Positions 42,712 to 55,110 of a stretch of 64,000 bases of DNA are shown in pieces. The DNA is taken from positions 62,001 to 126,000 of the forward strand of contig JAQPZY010001581.1 of assembly GCA_029931535.1 (NCBI GenBank), read 5' to 3'. The stretch's first letter is position 1. Each line of letters starts with the position of its first letter. The position numbers and the translations under genes were made by a program. The notes beneath the pieces were generated by a model. It had not been told where the DNA came from. It did no database searches and worked only from the letters and a program-made list of their open reading frames with translations. This DNA is from Margaritifera margaritifera (taxonomy: Eukaryota > Mollusca > Bivalvia > Unionida > Margaritiferidae).

Positions 42712-43448
42712 TTATTTTACACACGAAAAAACATCTGCAATAGTTACAAATATCTTGCATGTGTGCCACTGTTCAAAATTTACATTTCGCGAATACAGCG
42801 TTTCGAGAAATTAATGCCCGATTTATTCGCGACCGCACTGATTCACAAAGGAGAAGCAGACAATTCTTGCGACTTTCCACTCTAATGAATATAAGGGATC
42901 GACCATTTCATTTACGCGGGGCGGGGGGGGGGGGCGGGCGGGGCTTTTCTTTCGAACCGGGATATCTATTTTTTTCTTTTACCTTACAATCTTTATTTTT
43001 TCAACTAATATAATGGACATAATATTTTTGTTGTTGTTGCTATAAATCAGAGCAAGAAGGTTATTGTCAAGCCATATGAGAGCCGGTCGGTCCCTAAACA
43101 GTATGCATCAGTTCTCACTCTTAAAGGTGTAAATGCAATTTTAATATTTCTAATCGTAATAAATTAGAAAATAGCATTTCGTGGAAAATATACACATCTC
43201 AGCAATCGATAGAATGTAAACTGTCTTTTTCTTTACAACAAGCAACTTATAACACGTACTCTCGGACGGCACAGCTAGTGGAGATCTTCTGAGATACAGG
43301 CAACCGGAGAACCAGAATCCTCTGGCCATTGATGGGAGAAAAGGAACCTTGCACATGGCGGCATCATCTCTGGGTACCAGACTGGTGAAAATCAAGTCAG
43401 GTTTGCATTATTCCAGATGGAAAGTCCTAAATCTCAACTGGGCTTCTA

Positions 43449-43528
<80 letters not shown>

Positions 43529-46500
43529 GCTGATGCAGCATCCTGGCACTCATCCTGACTCTCGTGACATACAGCTAATGACACTATATGGGACTGGTAA
43601 CATAAATTGTGTGGGCTAAAGTCCTAGTCTGAGAACGAGTACAACGTAGATAAATCAGATTTTCCTTTGGACTTGAATTGTCGGTTGATTGAACGCTACT
43701 GACTCATAGTCGTTATGGGTTTTTCTGTTCGGCTGATAAAGAAGTTTAAATAGTTAAAAATTAATTTAAGGAATTGTTTTTATGTATTTGTTTCATTTCT
43801 TGAAATAATTGTTTATACACAAAGACGTAAGGTCACTTTCGTTACTTTATAGACATCTTGACATGGACATAAATTTAGAATAGAAATGTGTATAAATTTA
43901 GAATAGAATGACATCCTTATCTCAATAGCTAGCATCCGTTTTACAAGTCGTCCTACCCTCGAGTTTCCGTACTTTGTCAGATTCACAATACCGACTTCAT
44001 AGCCAGAAACAGAAAACGAAATTGAAACCCTCAATATTTCCCTCGATGTGATGAGTTGTAGATTGGTACAGGTCATGTGTTAATAGGAGATAAGTGTCTC
44101 CACAAAATATGTCTTTCTGAAAGCATTAGTCAAGGATGAAACAAAACCTTATAATTTAAAATAAGCGGGAACTCTATTGAATGAATTTGAATTATTCAAA
44201 AGCAGCACGTTCGATGCGCTCAACTATGATTAAGATAAAGAGATAATACAGTACAACAAAATTCGGTTACACTATGATACAATGTCACAGCCAAACACAA
44301 TTTATAAAATAAATATATACATAAATAAATCATACACTCGAAGTACAAACTACCAGGATGCGTTGATATTTTGCATTTCACTACTCAGTATTTGCGAGAT
44401 TGCTTGAATTTTTTGCTATCGATGATATGAAATTGTCAGCAGCATAACTTTATCTGTATCTCCATCTACAAGTTAACGTAGGAGTAAATGTCTATATCAT
44501 CAATGTGTTTAGATGGTGCTTGCCTCTCTAGGTTAATATGTTGACTGCTTGATCACGTGGGTGTGCTAAGTCAATCTCGGGCAGTAACTCCGCAATTTTT
44601 GTCAAAATCGTGTTTAATCTAGCAATTTATCCAAGATCTTGTTAAATTGTAAATTCACTGTTAATTTGGTTGGAATGATTAAAAATGTAGTTGCTTTAAT
44701 ATTCACAATTCATTGATGTTTTTTTAGGTCGATGAAGGGCAATATCTTTGTATAAGATAATAAAAATTGGCTGATAATTGCAATGATTGGATATCCTATA
44801 AATGAATCTTTATAGTATTTTATTATTACAATAAAAAACGGTGCTACTGGAGTATTTTATAAGTAAGCCCGTTATATGTCGATCATGAGCCATTACTTAA
44901 AACAGCACGCAAATCTCGAAGTTATTTTCAACCATTTTAAGAAAGAACTTGACACATAATTTGATTAAATTTAAAACAAAAAAGGTTAAAGCCTACAGCG
45001 TTTAAAAGTTGTTAGGTTGCAAGAAATTCGGGGATCAAAACTCTCAAAAAAAGATCAAAATATATGCCAATGACTGAATCTACAATTTTATGAAGATGAA
45101 ACTTGAACGCATATTTGGTTGAAGCAACATTAGAATGCCTGATTGCTAACACGCCGTTCGATTGCCTATTTTTAGACAAATATTGACCATAACTCGAAAA
45201 ACGTGGTCACAATTATTGATTATCGAATTCATCTAAATCTATCACTGGTTAAAGCCTTGCATTGATTTGGGTGCAATCAAACAGCAAAAAATGCGACTAA
45301 TGTTCAAGTATCCACAAAGCAATTGGCTGTCAATTTGATGCTGATGAAGTGCCATAACTGTAGGAAATGTAAGGGCAGTGTGCTCTTGATTTCTTTCCGT
45401 GGGCTGAAGCAACATAGGGTGTTTAATAAATACAGCACAAAATGAGGACTTTGGAAGGGTTTCAGATTTGTTCATGGACGAATGGGCTTAAGAAAGGACG
45501 GAGTAATTTGCTAACTCATGAACGTACGGTGGAAAAATTGAAAAAAAACCCCCAAAAATCACCACTATTTTAATCCTCGCTCCACTGTGCAGTGGACGAC
45601 GAGATGCAAACGAGAACCAGACACACGTAATGCACAGAAGACATTTTGATTAGAAATGAAGATGAAGATAATCTTGGCTTATTCAAGCTTGAAGCATATT
45701 TAGTTTACTTGACAAAACTTGCATTCGAAACATGTTTTCGATAATAATATGATCTCTTTGACTCTTTGTGTATATCAGCCTGTTTGTCTGTATGTCTGTG
45801 TCTGTATGTTTTTATTAAACTTTACTCTCTTAGTTTATACTTCATGTATACCTAAATGACTTTCCAAGATCTGTGTTAAACTTTTGTAAGTATTTACATG
45901 TGTCCATTGGAAAGATTGCCTTGTCGAGAGGTGCGATTGTTTCCACAATTGATCACTAAAAATACAAAAAGATCTAATTACGAACATTTTTTAAAATAAT
46001 GAGCCTCAATTTAGTACGAGTATTTTTATCTAAGTTAAATGCGGACACAATGAAGAATTAATATTGATGTATGTATCAGAATCAGATGTGATTGTATTCA
46101 AAAGTGCCATGTCTATTTGCAACGGTTGAAGTTGAGTGCACTTTATTTGTTATTCGTATAGCTATACTCGATCTTGTCTACCATTTAGAGTACTGTCTGC
46201 ACGTTTGAGATTCGCGCATATCACGTGACCTTGTGAAATGCTGCTTTAAATAGCGTTTAAACTGGTACAACTTCCTTTTGGATTTTGTACCAGGCATATG
46301 CTTGAATATATACCTGCTTTTTGAGTGAAAAGAGGACAATAATAGATACAATTTAAACAACAAATATCAATGTCTTTCTTTATGAGCAAGATTATACAAA
46401 GATATCAACCTATTTTCACCGAAACTAATGTACTTTTTTTTTTACACTAGCCAGATATAGCCCCCTCAACTTTTCAAGCAACATTTTAGAACATTTGGGG

Positions 46501-46703
46501 CTTAATTGTTTAAAATAGAGTTGACTATTGTTTTTCAGGCCAGTGGGATTGTTTCTAAACAAAATATTTCCGACCGAAAAAGAAGAAAAGAAAAGAAATC
46601 GATCGTAAAACATTAGGTCGCAATCCTTTTCTCGACCCAATACACGTTTCGACACAATATCCGTTTATTATACTCAAACTTTGACTAGCTGTAGGCGGGT
46701 CGG

Positions 46704-46708
<5 letters not shown>
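40219..46708. other. No gene seen; microsatellites
   Basis: About 6.5 kb with no supported gene. It includes (CA)n at 42651-42709, T/G runs at about 42027-42049, G-runs at about 42915-42940 and (CT)n at 43449-43525. Short ORFs (41032-41361, 41976-42260, 45242-45475) carry no recognisable motif. A 30-bp phrase ATAAAAATCCGTTTGA-like near 41445 recurs at 56420, so a dispersed repeat is present in both places. Confidence 0.5.

Positions 46709-46783
<75 letters not shown>
46709..46783. repeat. (TA)n microsatellite
   Basis: Pure (TA)n directly upstream of the Penelope-like remnant. Confidence 0.95.
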
Positions 46784-46786
<3 letters not shown>

Positions 46787-46789
46787 CAC

Positions 46790-47331
46790 CATATTGAACC
46801 GTCCCAACGTCTTAAGGGTATATTTCAAGAAGTTCCTATGGTTGCTTACCGTAGACCTAAAGATCTTAAGGACCATCTGGTACCTGCAAAGGTAACTTCA
46901 AACAAGAAGACCACATATTCAGGCACATACCACTGCAAAGACAAGCGTTGCCTAATAGGAAAACATATGCCCGAGACCGAATCTTTCAGTAGTTCGCCAA
47001 CAGAAGTCAGCTACACGATCAATCAGAGTTAGGACGTCGAGCCAAGAATGCAATCTGTCTTCTGACATGCAAGATCTGTGCCACTCAATATGTTGGCGAA
47101 ACCGTTGATTGCAGAAAGCGAATGAATAATTACAAAAACCACATTCGCAACAAAATCAACGCGAAGGTCGCCAACTATTACAACTCGACTGGACATTCAG
47201 TCGAGTCCCTCAAGATGCTACTGACTGAATCAAACCTGGGGTGGACCGACATAGAACGCACACGTAAGGAACGATATTGGATACTGCAATTGAAAACTCA
47301 TGGGGAGTTCAGTCTAAATGAAAAAATATAA
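46790..47331 (+). pseudogene. Penelope-like element 3' end with GIY-YIG domain
   Basis: The first piece contains PMVAYRRPKDLKDHLVPAKV and a Cys-rich GTYHCKDKRC block. In a shifted frame, TCKICATQYVGETVDCRKRM and then NSTGHSVESLKMLL, IERTRKERYWILQLKT follow. These are the linker and GIY-YIG endonuclease of Penelope-like retroelements (the C-terminal RKxRExxWIxxLxT helix is distinctive). The reverse transcriptase part is absent. A stop or shift at about 47032 separates the two pieces. A 5'-truncated, dead copy next to a TA-repeat. Confidence 0.85.
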
Positions 47332-47448
47332 CCTTCCCGATGCAGTCTTATCAAAATTACAGCCAGTCATCAGTTTTTCACCTGAACGCAATTTTTTCGA
47401 TAATCTTTACCTAAGTAATTACATTTATTGTTTTAATTATTTTAAAAC

Positions 47449-47450
47449 AA

Positions 47451-47496
<46 letters not shown>

Positions 47497-47512
47497 TTAA
47501 TTATTATTATTA
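47449..47512. repeat. (ATT)n microsatellite
   Basis: Pure trinucleotide run, probably the tail-adjacent repeat of the Penelope remnant. Confidence 0.93.
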
Positions 47513-47841
47513 TTGTTCTTGTCCATTATCCCGCCACACAGTTCTCTTGATATCTTTCCTTTAGAACCCCATTACCTAACTCTACCAGGATATAATTTCT
47601 TTAGCAAAACTTGTAGATGGCGTTGATTTTTCGTCACGCTTTATTTCCGTCCTTTGTTCACAAATGCAATTAGGTCAAAACATTTTATTTCCCTACGTGA
47701 TATACACAATAACCCGCTCCTTTATTATTCTTACACAACTTTTGATATTTATATTTCTTGTCTTAAATTCCATAGTGATTCTAACATGTAGGAGTGCAGA
47801 ATTTTTCTTAGATTTTGTATTTAGTGTTTGTTTTGTATATG

Positions 47842-48079
47842 CAGGGCCAGTTTAATTGCTTGGCAAACTAGGCGGTCGCCTGGGGCGTCAAAATTTTGGG
47901 GCAAAAAACGGAATGAATAAAAAAAAGAAATAGAAATAGCGTAAAATAGAAGATTATAAGCGTATAAAAATAGAAAGAGAAAAACAGAAGGAAAGAATAA
48001 ATGTACAATATTCATTTTCGAAAGAGGGCGCAACGCTAAAGATTCGCCTAGGGCTCTAAATACCGTTGCGCCGGCCCTG
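47842..48079. mobile_element. hAT-type MITE, 238 bp
   Basis: Ends CAGGGCCAG... and ...CCGGCCCTG are short inverted repeats of the hAT type (CAGGG). They are flanked by near-identical 8-bp duplications TGTATATG (47834-47841) and TGTTTATG (48080-48087). It contains GCGGTCGCCTGGGGCG and CGCCTAGGGC, which form part of the inverted structure. There is no coding capacity. Confidence 0.82.
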
Positions 48080-48087
48080 TGTTTATG

Positions 48088-48864
48088 TAAGCTGTTTATT
48101 CCCCCTGATGAAGAGCTTGTTAAGCTCCAAACGTTGGGAATCCGTTTTGAATTTTCGCCGTTGTCAATTTATATATATAAAATCAAGAATTTCCTACTTC
48201 AGAAAGTGAAAGGGAAATTAGAAAAGGGAATTGGTTTCGATTTAAAGATTAAAAAAAAGACCGTAAATAAATATTTATGCTTAAACTAAGACTCCTTCAC
48301 ATAATTTGAGTTTCAAGTACTTTTCTGACTAACGTTGTTATTTCTGAAAACAGGAAGTGTTCTTTTCGTTAAAGATATTCTGTAAACTTTAGGTATCTAT
48401 TTCGATATTATTCAGTTTTGACTTCCTGTTGTAAAGATATTTTGTCGCGGATTGAGAATACACATATACAGAAAGGAAATCGATAGTGTGAAGAAATTTT
48501 GATAGGAAAAAGACCAACGACGCTGAATGTCATTTTTCTTGTTTGCCAAATCATACATATTTAAATGTAAAAGGTACTAACAACATGCACGTATACAACA
48601 CTGAAAACTGTTGATCGCATCGATAGGAAAACAGAAAAATTCATACTTGTAAAATGTATCACTTGGATAAATTTAGTGAAAACAAAGGAACTTCCTCGTC
48701 TTAGTATCAGATTCTTGTGAACCTTTGCTATTTAAATTGCGTTATAACTATTTGACACACGCCTCTCTTAGATTATTATTTCTTATAAGATCCCCAACTG
48801 AGATGATGATACTTTGCATATACATTTACATGTGCTCTCTCTCTCTCTTCTCTCTCTCTCTCTG

Positions 48865-48921
<57 letters not shown>

Positions 48922-49464
48922 GCATATATCCCGTAGATAAAGTGTATAAGGTTCATTAATATCATTTGAACTATATATGTCACCTTCATTTTCAGCGGCT
49001 GTCACGTGACAGCTCTGCCACCCATGATCAGTCTATAATGAGGATAGCGAATCTAAACCAAAAAAGAAAGTATAACACATACACACACACACGTCCGTTT
49101 GTTAGAAAATATACGGCTAAATTTACAATAACACTCGAAAATCTCGTAACTTTTCCTAGATTTCTACAACGATTCGACACAAACAGAGATACAATTTATG
49201 GAAAACAAACTTCGATTTAAAATAGTGCACGGTGTCTCAGTATATGTTTTTGATTCAGCAATAAGAATGGCAAAATTTGACATCAATCAGAAATTATTTA
49301 TATGTTTGCAAGGTTTATAGAAACGTTGCAAATTACTAAAAAGTAAACGTTTCAGTAGATGCATGACCAGCTGGTTTGTTTATAAGGCCAAAAGACAATT
49401 TGTCAAGCGTAAAGTACATTATGGATGTTTTTGTAACGTTAAAAATAGCTCACAAAGAGAAGTA
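48088..49464. other. No gene seen; (CT)n
   Basis: A (CT)n tract lies at about 48836-48918. The rest is AT-rich and unassigned; part may be the 5' portion of the Polinton-type remnant that becomes recognisable at 49465. Confidence 0.5.
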
Positions 49465-51115
49465 TTTAAGTCATCTTTACCATGATCCCGAAAGTCCAGT
49501 TGCTTACATAAATATCAATCAGTTGTGGAAACCAATGCAACGGGAAAAAGAATAAGATAAAATACAGCGAAGTGAAAAGATTTCCATAGAGAAGGTTGTA
49601 AAGTAGTCACGTGGATAACCAGTGACAAGCAGACACGATGACATGCAAGCATATGAAAAATACAACGATGGATACAAATATATTTTGACAGTGATAGATG
49701 TTTTCTCTGAATACGCCTTGTCTGAGAAAGTAAACACAGAAAAGGGAGATGACATACACAATGCTTTCAGGTGTTACGACTCTAGGTCTTAAAAAATATA
49801 TAACAGAAATAAAGTGAAACCAGCAAGAAATTTACTTCCCTACAATACAAACTGAAATTCAAAAGATACTTACAATATTGTGAATCAAATTCCAAATAAT
49901 CCTAAATGTCCCAATCACAAGTACAAAAATATAGAATGTTCCGAATAAGTTCCAATTGTCTTAAATCTCCGGATATAACACAATGATACAATCCATTATG
50001 TCTTTCAATGAATTCACAAAAGTCCAAAGTAATGTATTAATTCAAAAGTCAATGAGCACTTTAGTAATTCCAATGAATATATATTAAATAAATAATTGCT
50101 CTCGAATTACATCTGATTTCAACGGCACAATGTAAAATCTGATCACAAATGGATTCCCACAGACTGATCTAAAACAGGAATGAATTATTTGTTAACCAAA
50201 TCCCTATTTATACATATTTTCACTTGCTCTATATCAACAGGATGTGAAATATAAAATGGTGAACAAAAAAAAAAAAAAGAAACACAAAAAAGAAAAGAAA
50301 AAAAACAAGGACAAAAACCAGTGTAATTGTAAATAAGAATGACCTTGAACTCAAATGCTTGTAAACATTATGTAAACATTATGTTTACAAGTGACCAGAA
50401 TCTAAAGTGCAACTCATCTTCATGGACAAGCACACATTATAGCTTAAATATACATAACACAGGGAAATCTTCAAAGAGCGAAAGCTTGAAAAGATACTGT
50501 TTGATGATGGAAAAGACGTTTACAAACAAAAAGTGAAAGATTTGTTGGAAAAGTGAAACATGAAGTACTTTTCAACTTAGACAAAAAGCATATGTATTAA
50601 AAAGGTTTTACAAAACTCTGAAGACTTGAAAGTAGAAGTATTGCACCCAAAATGAACTAAAAAATGGGTTGACGTTTTACCAAATCTCATTTATAGATAC
50701 AATAACATTAATCACATATCAATAGACATGACACCAAGTAAGCAAAGTAGAAAACAGATAAAGAGTGTAGATCAATGTATTCAGTTATTTAACAACTGAT
50801 ACATTTGGAACTCCTAAGTTCAAAATTGGTGACGGGCTGAGAATTTCAAAATACAAACCAATACATTTCAATAGGTCTACCTGCTAACTTTTTCAAAAAT
50901 ATATTAAAAATCAAGCAAATAATTTTAAGTGATCCAGTAGTTTACAAACTGACAGACTCAAAAGGAGATGATATAGAGGGCATATGTAACAACGAAGACT
51001 TATCTCTAACGGTAAAAGGCGTGTGCTCGTGAAATGGAAAGGACATGATGACTGGTTTACTAGTTGGGCAAAACTCAGCAGACATAATTCCATTATAATA
51101 AATGACAAAAGTACA
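49465..51115 (+). pseudogene. Second Polinton-type integrase, split by an LTR
   Basis: Left part: HLYHDPESPVAYININQLW (49475 onward) and HDDMQAYEKYNDGYKYILTV followed by IDVFSEYALSEKV. This is the N-terminal and catalytic-core start of an rve integrase of Polinton type. At 49772 it is cut by a 688-bp solo LTR. On the far side (50464 onward) come KKWVDVLPNLIYRYNNINHI and DMTPSKQS, then FGTPKFKIGDGLRISKYKP, and a chromodomain end RRVLVKWKGHDDWFTSW. Stops and shifts occur in each part. The sequence is clearly different from the integrase at 26.6 kb, so this is another element lineage. Confidence 0.8.
49772..50459 (-). mobile_element. Solo Gypsy LTR (688 bp)
   Basis: Bounded by TGTTACG (left) and CATAACA (right); on the minus strand it therefore runs TGTTATG...CGTAACA. 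It is homologous to the two LTRs at 57532-58216 and 59199-59853. It is flanked by a 4-bp duplication CAGG (49768-49771 and 50460-50463). It interrupts the integrase, so it inserted later. An A-rich insertion-like stretch lies at about 50265-50310. Confidence 0.85.
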
Positions 51116-51787
51116 ATACATAGATAGCAAAACTAAGGAGCAGGAAAACTTTAAGTGTTTGAATAATAACTACTTTTAGAATGATTGATGTGGAAAAATC
51201 AGAGCAGAATTAAAACTGAAATTATGTTAAAACATGTACGGCATGCGAATGCGAATTGGTATTGATCACAATACCAGAGGGAATAATAAAATATATGGAA
51301 AATTATCACAATAACAAAACATATAGCAAAGAAAAAAAATGTACTCATGAAAAAGGCGATGAGAGGACTGAAATGTTGACAACGTCCTAGAAGAGTGATA
51401 CATGACATTGTAGAATAAATGAAAAGATATTACATTAAAAAATAACAAAGCTGATTCCAACTACATTGAAAGGAAAAAAAAAATTAAAATCAAATACACT
51501 GTAAAACACCCTAAGATTGTATGGGAGATCTTGAAGAACCTAAATGGTTATGAAAATCATATAGATGTTTATGCAGTCATGAAAACATTTAAACTTCTCT
51601 CAGATTTCATTCAATGACGGCATAGTAGCGATTCACACAAATGCTCAATCAACTATTCATTGTTCTTAGACAACACATTTATTATATACAATGCTAACAC
51701 ATCCCCAAAAAAACTTAAATCACAGAGAATTACTACGAAACTAACCAAAATCAGTTGATATGGGAAGAATTTTTACACCATCTGGAT
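51116..51787 (+). other. Possible remnant of the second Polinton
   Basis: Scattered short frames (CTACECELVLI at about 51235, VWEILKNLNGYENHIDVYAV at about 51520) have a protein-like look in the sense direction of the integrase. They may be the next gene of that element, but they are too decayed to name. Confidence 0.3.
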
Positions 51788-52308
51788 CAGGGGTCCCCAA
51801 CTTTTTTGTTCCTACGAGCACATTTGTGAGTTTATGAGAGAGTGGCGGACACTAACCTTGACCCATTTTTTTTAGATTTTTTTTTCTTCAGGACAAATAA
51901 AGATATGGGCACTAAATAATATATAAAACAACACATTTAATGATACAAGAAACCATACAATAAAAAATACGTCCTTTTATGAGTAAAATTATTATTACTC
52001 AAGTGAAAAGTTACTGTGATCTTTGGCACTGCATTTCATAGGCCAATTGTTCAAAGTTGGGAGTGTAGGATGATATTCCTGCTCGCAAACAATCGTCAAG
52101 ATGGGCATCAGTAAGTCGATATCTGTACTTTGATTTTATAATGTTCATGGTTGAAAATAGTGATTTTCAAACTTAATGTGCGTTATCTACTCATATTGCG
52201 GCCTTCATTATTCATTATAACCTCTTTCTATATAACCTCTTCCGCGGGCACACAAAAAAACCTTTACAGGCGCCATGGCGCCCGCGGGCACCACGTTTGG
52301 CTCCACTG
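51788..52308. mobile_element. hAT-like non-autonomous element, 521 bp
   Basis: Begins CAGGGGTCCCCAACTTTTTT and ends ACGTTTGGCTCCACTG; the termini are imperfect inverted repeats (CAG(G/T)GG...). Both sides carry a perfect 8-bp duplication ATCTGGAT (51780-51787 and 52309-52316). There is no coding capacity. The right side has a GC-rich GGCGCCATGGCGCC palindrome. Confidence 0.88.
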
Positions 52309-52316
52309 ATCTGGAT

Positions 52317-53529
52317 GAAGTAAAAAATTAAACTGAGAAAAACTAATAGAGAAACCAAATACCAATAAAAATAATTTTTTTTTTGCAAAAAAAATGCAAA
52401 GAAGAAACGACATAATTATGTATTGCAATGCAGGACATAAACAGATTAGTGGGAGAAATCAACAGAGAATTGAATGTGAATGTGGACAAAATGTAAATAG
52501 GGAAAAGGTAATATCATATACGAAGTATAGGTGAAGATTGTTCAACGCGCTTATTTTAGTTAGCAACATATAAAACAATATGGTATAAAAATGGACTTTA
52601 GATTTATTTTATTTTTAAAATAACAATTACAGCACCTTACTCTTTTCCTGCAACTCCGTTTATTGCAATAAATTGGTTAACTGACCATAACCAAGTTAAC
52701 ACAGCAAATGCACATAACGAGATAAATAATTTACTTTACTGCCTTCGGAATACCTTCGATTCATCAATTTCATGTTTATTTCCAGTTGCGAAAACTGCAG
52801 TCTGAATGAATAATACATTTGCCCGATGAGGATGCATTCAGATTAAATAGCAGATACATAGATATCAAACGATTTAATTTGATCTGCAACCATCTTAAAA
52901 TTCCACCACAGCATGACTGAGAGTTAAAAAAAACCCCAACAAATAATTGACAAATAATGGGCTAAAAGAACATAAAACTGTACATCTGGGTTTTGCAGAG
53001 CCTTCATCTGCTCTTGTGAAAGCTGCTTTTCAAACGTCATTACAATTCTAAAGCTGGTATTGTTGAATAATGCATAACATTGTCACCTGATGAAAATAAA
53101 TTCTATGGCAGAAACAGATGAATCTACTGTCTGGACTGACCTCTTTCTGCAAGATAGTGGTCTGACAGATGACGGTATTCTAAGGCTAAATCAAACATTA
53201 GACCATCTGTATTGCAGATGTACAGGTACAAAAACACAACAAATATCACAAAGTCTGTTTCGACAGTATCAGATACTGTTCAAAGCCAGTGAAACTAAGT
53301 TTTTTAAAGACATATTTGATTTTGTCAAAAGATGATTTGCTACGAGTAGGCGCTAGAGCAGCTCCTCCAGCACAACCAGTTACTCAGTATATGTTTTACA
53401 GTATGTAATTCAAATAAAAAAATGTCAGGCTTGTACAAGCATTTTATCAATACCTATTTAGAGAGTACATATTTAGAATATTGTTATCTTAATTTATACA
53501 TTCATTATGAGTCAGGTCAAGCATCGCTT
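52317..53529. other. No confirmed gene; two protein-like stretches
   Basis: At about 52395-52530 a frame gives NDIIMYCNAGHKQISGRNQQ and IECECGQNVNREK, zinc-finger-like and perhaps part of the second Polinton. ORF 53090-53335 (81 residues, MKINSMAETDESTVWTDLFL, ending IFDFVKR) is open with an ATG, but I recognise no family. Confidence 0.35.
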
Positions 53530-55110
53530 GCTATCGTAAGTAACAGTAGACGGTACTATCTGTTACTGTTGACCCAGAGTTGACAGCTACACCTGGCTCC
53601 CTCTGGAAACTCCTTTCTGGCGGATCAGGCTCCCGAGCAGATATGCTCATCCCCCGGCTGTGAAGGCAGATGGCAAGAGCTGTGTGGACAGCGCAGGGCA
53701 TCAGCTCAGGTGCATTAGGAACTGATGGCCATCCACTGCATCCGGGCTTGTCTCCAGAGTGGCAAAGCGGCAGGTCTCGACAGCCCCCTGGGTGACTGAG
53801 CATCCCTTTTTAGGATCACACTGCTCACCTCCGTAGCAAGAGGAAGGAGCTAGAAAAGGTGCCCTAAACATTCTCTGCTTCACCTTAACCCTGGTCAGCA
53901 TACCGCGTCTGAGGAGGATCCCAGCTTAGCGGTCGAAAACCAAACAAAAAGACAAAGCGACTCAACTCACCATCAGTGCCTGGAACGTACGCACACTAAT
54001 GGACAGTACATCAGCAGATAGACCAGAGAGAAGAACAGCTCTAGTTGGTAGAGAACTGACCAGATTAAACATCCAGATATCAGCCCTGAGTGAAACTCGC
54101 CTAGCTGAGGAAGGACAACTCACCGAAGTAGGAGCCGGCTACACCTTCTTCTGGAGAGGCCGAAGTAAGGAAGAGCGATGTGAAGCTAGTGTTGGGTTTG
54201 CCATCAAAACACAGCTAGTTAGCAAGCTCTCAAACCTCCCAAAGGGCGTGAATGACAGACTAATGCAAATGAGACTCCCACTGTCTGGAAAAAGACATGT
54301 AACTATCATCAGCGCCTATGCACCAACCATGACCAACCCAGATGAGATGAATGACAAATGTTATGAAGATCTGGAGTCTCTTATTGCAGAAGTACCAAAG
54401 GCAGACACGTTCATCATCATAGGTAACTTTAATGCTAGAGTTGGCACATATCACCAGACGTGGCCATTGGCAAAAATGGTTTGGCAAATGCAACAACAAC
54501 GGATTCCTCCTACTGAAGAAATGTGCTGAACATGACCTCCTAATTACCAACACAGTCTTCCGCCTGCCAAACCGTAACAAGAAGTCTTGGGTGGACCTAC
54601 GCTCCAAGCACTGGCATCTTATTGACTATGTCATCGTCATGAGAAGAGACATGCAGGATGTCCCAGTGACGAAGGCTATGAGAAGTGCAGAATGCTGGAC
54701 TAATCACAGGCTCATAGTATCAAAGCTCAATATTCTGATTCAGACTAGCAAACAACAAAAAAGAAAAAATGCCCTCAAAAACTTAATGTCGCCAAACTGA
54801 AACAGGAGGATGTGAACCAGGCATTTGTCGAAGAACTGTGCAGCCAACTGGATACCATTGAGATAAACTCCAAGAATGTCGAGGAAAACTGGGCAGCCTT
54901 TAGAGACTCTGTGTACTGAACTGCATCCAAACCCCTAAGTCCCACCACGCGTAAACATCAATATTAGTTTGACGAGAACGATTCTGCCATACAGAGACTT
55001 CTGAATGAGAAACATCGGCTACAGAAGGCCTATTTAGAAGACAGCACTTCATCATCTAAGAGGGCAGTCTTCAACAACATCAAGAGGACTGTCCAATGCA
55101 AACTCAAATA
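53530..55110 (+). pseudogene. LINE 5' part: UTR and AP endonuclease
   Basis: GC-rich leader (53530-53960), then ISAWNVRT (53970) and the ORF 53999-54529 with RTALVGRELTRLNIQISALS, ETRLAEEG, TIISAYAPTM and IIIGNFNARVG. After a shift at about 54450, KNGFLLLKKCAEHDLLITNT-like and WHLIDYVIVMRRD ... TNHRLIVSKLN follow. These are the motifs of an apurinic-type endonuclease of an RTE/CR1-like LINE (WN, ET, SAYAP, GDFNA with D replaced by N, DYV, S/TNHR with D replaced by N). The catalytic GDFN and SDH are altered. The reverse transcriptase is absent after about 55110. Confidence 0.87.

Noticed and set aside
53531..53901. Two minus-strand ORFs in a GC-rich patch
   Set aside because: The patch is best explained as the 5' leader of the plus-strand LINE whose endonuclease begins at 53970.
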